DNA of 64,000 bases from Clostridiales bacterium FE2011. Lineage in GTDB: Bacteria > Bacillota > Clostridia > Christensenellales > Aristaeellaceae. Shown one piece after another: positions 60,171 through 64,000 of the stretch. The DNA is taken from assembly GCA_017569305.1 (NCBI GenBank), contig CP069418.1:186001-250000 (forward strand). Direction: 5' to 3'. The notes below the pieces were generated by a model that saw only the letters and a list, made by a program, of their open reading frames with translations, was not told the DNA's origin and ran no database searches. Within the stretch, counting starts at the first letter, position 1, and the number at the start of each line of letters is the position of its first letter. Made by a program: the position numbers and the translations under genes.

Positions 60171-60821
60171 ATGAAAGACATCAAGAAGTATCTGGCTGAG
60201 TTCATCGGTACCCTGGTTCTGGTTCTGTTTGCCTGCGGTGTTGCCGGGCAGATTTGTGCCACGGGCGTTTCCGGGCTGATTGGTACTGCCCTTGCCTTTG
60301 GTCTTGTCATCGTCGCCATGGCTTACTCCATTGGCAATATCTCCGGCTGCCATATTAACCCGGCAGTATCCATTGCCATGCTGATCAGCAAAAAGATCTC
60401 CGTCAAGGATTTCTGCGGCTACATCGTAGCCCAGTTCCTCGGCGCCATTGCCGGTGCCGCAATCCTTAACGCGATCGTGCAGGACCCCGGAAAGCTCGGC
60501 TGCAACGCCCTGTACAACGGCAATGCGTGGCTCAGTTTCCTGATTGAAGTGATTCTTACCTTCGTCTTTGTAATTGCCATTCTGGGTGTTACCTCCAAGG
60601 AATCCAACGGAAACATTGCCGGTCTGGTCATCGGCGGTGCCCTTGTCCTGGTTCATCTCCTCGGCATCTCCTTCACCGGCACCTCCGTCAACCCCGCCCG
60701 TACCTTTGGCCCGGCTCTGATCGCCGGCAACCTCGGCGGCATCTGGGTATTCCTGCTGGCTCCCCTTGTGGGCGGTGCGCTGGCGGCAATTATCTACCGT
60801 TTCCTGGATTCTGATAAATAA
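60171..60821 (+). CDS. Aquaporin, MIP family (AqpZ-like water channel)
   Basis: A 216-residue channel with six membrane helices. The two NPA half-helix motifs are SGCHINPAVSIAML (about residues 57-70) and GTSVNPARTFGPAL (about 167-180). The selectivity-filter positions look like a water channel rather than a glycerol facilitator: a His in LVHLLGISFTG before the second NPA and an Arg right after it. AAAGGAGG precedes the ATG at 60171; a longer frame upstream is an accidental read-through of the DUF1622 region in another frame. Confidence 0.93.
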   Translation: MKDIKKYLAEFIGTLVLVLFACGVAGQICATGVSGLIGTALAFGLVIVAMAYSIGNISGCHINPAVSIAMLISKKISVKDFCGYIVAQFLGAIAGAAILNAIVQDPGKLGCNALYNGNAWLSFLIEVILTFVFVIAILGVTSKESNGNIAGLVIGGALVLVHLLGISFTGTSVNPARTFGPALIAGNLGGIWVFLLAPLVGGALAAIIYRFLDSDK

Positions 60822-60838
60822 TATGATTTCTTTTCTCG

Positions 60839-60866
60839 GCTGTCCCGGATCACGGGACAGCTTTTT
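60839..60866 (+). terminator. Intrinsic terminator of the aquaporin gene
   Basis: Stem GCTGTCCCG / CGGGACAGC (60839-60847, 60853-60861), loop GATCA, then TTTTT. Confidence 0.88.
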
Positions 60867-60881
60867 ACGTTGTAGAATAAT

Positions 60882-60910
60882 AAAAGGCCGTCCTCACAGA
60901 CGGTCCTTTT
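60882..60910 (-). terminator. Intrinsic terminator of the rsmH-rsmI unit
   Basis: Minus strand stem GACGGTCCTTTT-side pairing AAAAGGACCGTC / GACGGCCTTTT with one bulged base, directly followed by TTTTA. It starts 5 bases after the rsmI stop. Confidence 0.65.
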
Positions 60911-60914
60911 ATAT

Positions 60915-61769
60915 TTATTCAAACAGTTTTTTCAATGTGAGTGCGGCCTGTTTGACCGCGTTCTTCTTTTCGCCTTTGCTGATCAGCTTTTCCTGTGCTT
61001 CACGCAGTGTGCTTCCCTGCTTCATTTCTTCGATCAGCTTTGCTTCCAGCGGCCATTCTGCAGACTCTGTTGCGGGTTCGGGCAGGAATACGTTATGCAG
61101 ATCCAGTACGACACAGTATTCACCTTTTTCAGTCTTTTCATTTGCCTGAAGGGCTTTCAGCACTTCCTCCGGTGTCCCCCGGAGGGTCTTTTCATGCAGT
61201 TTTGTCAGATCACAGCATACCGTAAGCCTTGCTTCCGGCAGGGTTTCCGCAATGATCTCCGTCAGCTCGGTAATTCTGAATGGGGATTCGTGCAGAATGG
61301 CCACCTTCACCCCCCGTGCAATCTCTTCCAGTTTCGCACGGATATCCTTTTTCTCCCTGGGCAGGAATCCATAGAAAGCGAACTCCCGTGCGTCAAACCC
61401 GCTGATGGAAACAGCGGCGATTCCGGCACTGCATCCGGGAATCGGAATAACCGGAATGCCCGATTCTGCGCACTCCCGGACTACTTCGCTGCCGGGATCC
61501 GAGATGCAGGGAGTTCCGGCATCTGTAACCAGTGCCGCTGACAGATCCTCCTCCAGGATTCTCTGTGCAAGCCCGGCTGCCTTGCTGTCTTCGCTGTGAC
61601 GATGGCAGCTGACCAGCGGAGCTTTCAGTCCGAAAACCTGACACAGTTTCATGGTCACCCGGGTATCCTCGGCTATGATCAGATCGGCGTTTCTCAGGGT
61701 TTCCGTTCCCCGGGGAGACAGATCCTGAAGATTACCGATGGGTGTTGCCACAACATACAGAACAGCCAC
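60915..61769 (-). CDS. rsmI: 16S rRNA (cytidine-1402-2'-O)-methyltransferase RsmI
   Basis: A 284-residue SAM-dependent methyltransferase of the tetrapyrrole-methylase fold that 2'-O-methylates C1402 of 16S rRNA. It begins LYVVATPIGNLQDLSPRGTE with IIAEDTRVTMKL, and contains VTDAGTPCISDPGSEVV and PIPGCSAGIAAVSISGF, all RsmI signatures. The C-terminal ~60 residues carry the extra helical domain. Start is GTG at 61767-61769 with GGAGG inside the end of rsmH; it lies one base after the rsmH stop. Two genes modifying the same ribosomal nucleotide are thus coupled. Confidence 0.95.
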   Translation of the reverse strand: MAVLYVVATPIGNLQDLSPRGTETLRNADLIIAEDTRVTMKLCQVFGLKAPLVSCHRHSEDSKAAGLAQRILEEDLSAALVTDAGTPCISDPGSEVVRECAESGIPVIPIPGCSAGIAAVSISGFDAREFAFYGFLPREKKDIRAKLEEIARGVKVAILHESPFRITELTEIIAETLPEARLTVCCDLTKLHEKTLRGTPEEVLKALQANEKTEKGEYCVVLDLHNVFLPEPATESAEWPLEAKLIEEMKQGSTLREAQEKLISKGEKKNAVKQAALTLKKLFE

Positions 61770-61770
61770 G

Positions 61771-62727
61771 TTAAGCCTCCGTTATTCTCTTCTCCGCTAC
61801 CCGCAGCTTGGCGCTGCGTGCCCGGGGATTCCGTTCGACCTCATCCGCGGAAGGCGCAACAGCTCCTCCGGCCAGCACCTTCACAACCGGTTTCCGTCCG
61901 CAGGTGCAGATCGGGGCCTTCGGTGGACAGATGCAGGGATTCTCCAGTGTCTTAAAACAGCGTTTTACAATCCTGTCCTCCAGGGAATGGAAGGTAATGA
62001 CGCAAATTCTTCCGCCGGGTTTCAGACAGTCTGTCAGGTCCTTTAACGCCTGTTCCAACGGTTTGAGTTCATCATTCACGGCAATACGGACCGCCTGGAA
62101 AGTCCGCCGGGCCGGATGACCGTCATCTTTCCTGCGTACAGCCTTCGGAATCGCAGCGTCAACAGCATGTACAAGATCAAAGGTGGTTTCAAAAGGCTTT
62201 TCCGCCCTGTGTTCACAGATAATACGTGCTATACGGGCCGCCCATTTCTCTTCGCCGTAGTCCCGGATGACTTCCATAATTTCCCGTTCGTCCGCCGTAT
62301 TCAGGAAGTCCGCGGCTGTCATTGTCTGGCGCTGATCCATGCGCATATCCAGCGGAGCATCCTCATGATAGCTGAATCCCCTTTCGGCCGTATCCAGCTG
62401 GGGACTCGATACACCCAGATCCAGCAGGGCGCCGTCCAGGGCCTCTGCTCCTGCTTCTTCCAGCAGCTTTTTCGCGTCATGGAAATTGCCGCGGATCGCG
62501 GTGAATCCCGGATAGTCCTTCAGTCGTTCCGATGCGGCCAGGATCGCGTTTTCATCCCGGTCGATCCCGTACAGGCGTGCTGTTCCGCCGGAGGCCTTCA
62601 GGATCGCGCCACTGTGGCCGCCGCCGCCCAGCGTACCGTCGCAGTATACGCCGTCCGGCTGAACGTTCATCCACTCCAGTACTTCATTTAACAGTACCGG
62701 TTCATGCTTGAACTCCATTGCGTTCAT
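61771..62727 (-). CDS. rsmH: 16S rRNA (cytosine-1402-N4)-methyltransferase RsmH
   Basis: A 318-residue methyltransferase adding N4-methyl to C1402. Signatures: FKHEPVLLNEVLEWMNVQPD, CDGTLGGGGHSGAILKASGG (SAM loop, about residues 30-49), LLDLGVSSPQLDTAERGFSY and VITFHSLEDRIVKRCF. In most bacteria rsmH is in the division/cell-wall cluster; here it precedes rsmI and no mraZ or ftsL is seen. Start is either ATG at 62727 (3 bases from AAAGG) or the fourth-codon ATG (12 bases); neither spacing is ideal. A short hairpin lies just upstream. Confidence 0.95.
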   Translation of the reverse strand: MNAMEFKHEPVLLNEVLEWMNVQPDGVYCDGTLGGGGHSGAILKASGGTARLYGIDRDENAILAASERLKDYPGFTAIRGNFHDAKKLLEEAGAEALDGALLDLGVSSPQLDTAERGFSYHEDAPLDMRMDQRQTMTAADFLNTADEREIMEVIRDYGEEKWAARIARIICEHRAEKPFETTFDLVHAVDAAIPKAVRRKDDGHPARRTFQAVRIAVNDELKPLEQALKDLTDCLKPGGRICVITFHSLEDRIVKRCFKTLENPCICPPKAPICTCGRKPVVKVLAGGAVAPSADEVERNPRARSAKLRVAEKRITEA

Positions 62728-62736
62728 CTACCTTTC

Positions 62737-62757
62737 GCTTGAACCTTTGATTCAAGC
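62737..62757 (-). other. Inverted repeat immediately upstream of rsmH
   Basis: GCTTGAA / TTCAAGC arms (62737-62743, 62751-62757) around CCTTTGA, ending 9 bases from the rsmH start at 62727. It could form an mRNA hairpin next to the ribosome binding site. Confidence 0.4.
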
Positions 62758-62760
62758 AAC

Positions 62761-62820
62761 TATTCACTCTTCACTCAAAACTCTTAACTCTGAATTCTGA
62801 ATTCTTAATTCTGAATTCCT
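62761..62820. repeat. Low-complexity repeats between folC and rsmH
   Basis: About eight near-repeats of a 7-9 base unit (CTGAATT, CTTAACT, CTTCACT) fill the gap up to the folC stop. The unit resembles the runs before dnaG and the CPA2 gene. No gene, terminator stem or coding potential is seen. Confidence 0.6.
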
Positions 62821-64000
62821 TTATGGATCCAGCCCCAGTTCGCTCCTCATTGCCCCGATAAAGTACAGGCTTCCCGTTGCCAGGATCAGTCCGTCTTCAC
62901 CGGCCAGCTTCCCGGCAGTTTCCAGTCCTTCCTTCAAACTGTTCGCCGCACGGGCTTTCATTCCCTTCCCGCGCAGCAATTCGGCCAGTTCTTCCGCTTT
63001 CATAGCCCGGGGGCTGTCAGGCGTCACCGTCACCGCGGTATCGGTTACAGAAGCAAGTCCGCCCAGCATTTCTTCGGACAGTTTTTCCTTCAGCACGCCG
63101 GTCAGCAGCACCTTCCTTTTTCCGGAAAGATGCTCCTGTACATACCGGTTGAAAGCAGCGATTCCCTGTGCGTTATGGGCACCGTCCATGACCACGTTCC
63201 CGCACCATTCCAGCCGTCCCGGCCAGAAAGCGTTTCCGAGTCCGCTGATCACAGCCTCTTCCGGCACACGAATTCCCTGCTTCTCCAGTTCCTCCAGGAC
63301 GCAGAGCACCACCAGGGCATTCACCGTCTGGTGCTCACCCGACAGGGAGATTCTCAGGTTTGTCCACACGCGGTTTCCTGTCTTATAATCCGCAATGGTA
63401 TACCGTGCATTGGCTTCCCGGATCCTGATCTGCTCCTTTTCCGGAATAATCAGGGGCGCTTCTTCTTTTTCTGCCCGGGCGTTCAGCACTTCCCGAACTT
63501 CTTTTTCCTCCGGAGGATAACAGACTACAGGTACCCCGTATTTGATGATGCCTGCCTTTTCACCCGCGATCTCTGTCAGGGTATTACCGAGATACTGCAT
63601 ATGATCCATACCGATTGCCGTAATGGCACAGACAGTCGGATTCGGTATAGCATTGGTCGGATCAAGCCGTCCGCCCATTCCCGTCTCCGATATGATCAGC
63701 TCCGCTTTTTCAGCCTGGAACGTATGAAACGCCAGGGCAGTACCCAGTTCAAATGGCGTGCAGTGATAATCCAGCTCCCTTTTAAGCTTCTCCGCCGCGT
63801 CCAGCGTTTCGTTACCATAATGTGCAAGCTGTTCCGCTGTAATCGGTTTTCCGTTCAGCCGGATCCGCTCATTGTACGTTTGCAGGAAGGGAGAGGTATA
63901 CATGCCTGTCCTGTATCCTGCCGCTGTCAGCACGCTGTTCAACATGGCACAGACGCTTCCCTTTCCGTTTGTACCGGCCACATGGATCACCGGACAAGCC
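62821..64000 (-). CDS. folC: Folylpolyglutamate synthase/dihydrofolate synthase FolC, 5' end outside the window
   Basis: At least 393 residues; the frame continues through the right edge (…ACPVIHVAGTNGKGSVCA), so the ~40 N-terminal residues expected for FolC are missing. Mur-ligase features: VAGTNGKGSVCAML (ATP loop), YTSPFLQTYNERIRLNG, ISETGMGGRLDPTNAIPNP, ITAIGMDHMQYLGNTLTEIA and MDGAHNAQGIAAFNRYV. It adds glutamate to folates. The GTG at 63988-63990 is an internal codon, not a start. Next to rsmH with a 93-base gap filled by simple repeats. Confidence 0.93.
   Translation of the reverse strand, partial: ACPVIHVAGTNGKGSVCAMLNSVLTAAGYRTGMYTSPFLQTYNERIRLNGKPITAEQLAHYGNETLDAAEKLKRELDYHCTPFELGTALAFHTFQAEKAELIISETGMGGRLDPTNAIPNPTVCAITAIGMDHMQYLGNTLTEIAGEKAGIIKYGVPVVCYPPEEKEVREVLNARAEKEEAPLIIPEKEQIRIREANARYTIADYKTGNRVWTNLRISLSGEHQTVNALVVLCVLEELEKQGIRVPEEAVISGLGNAFWPGRLEWCGNVVMDGAHNAQGIAAFNRYVQEHLSGKRKVLLTGVLKEKLSEEMLGGLASVTDTAVTVTPDSPRAMKAEELAELLRGKGMKARAANSLKEGLETAGKLAGEDGLILATGSLYFIGAMRSELGLDP

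Noticed and set aside
62821..63990. FolC as a complete gene starting at GTG 63988-63990
   Set aside because: The frame continues to the window edge with family-like residues before it, and the GTG falls inside the conserved ATP-loop region; FolC needs about 40 more N-terminal residues.
1..64000. tRNA or rRNA genes, phage genes, toxin-antitoxin or defence systems
   Set aside because: Both strands were scanned by eye for tRNA-like cloverleaf ends, rRNA, integrases, nucleases with partner genes and CRISPR-type arrays; none was convincing. A tRNA scan and HMM searches would be needed to exclude small cases.

Overview
The window looks like a chromosomal segment of a carbohydrate-specialised member of the Clostridia (Bacillota). 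The evidence is the dgt-dnaG-rpoD-trmK-nif3-(zinc-ribbon) cluster, a short SigA-like RpoD, strong AGGAGG-type ribosome binding sites with ATG/GTG/TTG starts, rimP-nusA order, many carbohydrate ABC importers and LacI regulators, and a high-GC coding style. A gut or rumen lineage (for example something near Christensenellales) is plausible but is inference. No rRNA, tRNA, CRISPR array, transposase, prophage or plasmid function was seen.

Layout. 1-1045: nusA (cut by the window edge) and rimP, read leftwards from a promoter embedded in two palindromes. 1087-6366: an operon of a secreted repeat protein, a eukaryote-type glycogen branching enzyme and a GH31 alpha-glycosidase. 6612-8924: two secreted enzymes, an NlpC/P60-like hydrolase and a PIG-L deacetylase. 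9119-11339: a tRNA wobble methyltransferase (mnmM) converging on an alanine/glycine:cation symporter. 11722-16948: GH67 alpha-glucuronidase, a CPA2 cation/proton antiporter, an MgtC-like membrane protein and an exonuclease/endonuclease/phosphatase-family protein. 17140-22045: a CUT1 sugar importer operon (binding protein, two permeases, N-acetylhexosamine 1-kinase). 22226-23281: a secreted TIKI/ChaN-like protein.

23335-33194: a large leftward operon (Gfo/Idh oxidoreductase, GNAT-like protein, LplB/LplC permeases, LipO-type binding protein, a second N-acetylhexosamine 1-kinase, a hexose-phosphate mutase), divergent from a LacI regulator with operator-like palindromes between them. Together with 17140-22045 this suggests import of amino-sugar-containing oligosaccharides and C1 phosphorylation of the released N-acetylhexosamine. 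33386-39396: a phosphonate-type importer (phnD-C-E-E) followed by two nucleotidase/phosphatase genes and no C-P lyase, the most unusual gene set here. 39470-43828: an AfuABC/FbpABC-type importer with an enlarged permease. 43980-47164: an orphan small protein and an M16C peptidase.

47335-53768: the housekeeping cluster dgt, dnaG, rpoD, trmK, nif3 and a zinc-ribbon protein; the dgt-dnaG gap carries a duplicated 36-base segment and low-complexity repeats. 53827-54540: a small secreted leucine-rich-repeat protein. 54713-59644: a LacI regulator with malQ and glycogen phosphorylase, the degradative partner of the branching enzyme at 3-5 kb. 59707-60821: a DUF1622 membrane protein and an aquaporin. 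60915-64000: rsmI, rsmH (both modify 16S rRNA C1402) and folC (cut by the window edge).

No single strongly novel system could be proved from sequence alone. The best candidates for follow-up are the Phn-type importer coupled to nucleotidases, the paired NahK importer loci, the mosaic tract in a sugar-binding protein gene, and mutually exclusive stems ahead of rpoD. All positions were read by eye and no database was consulted.
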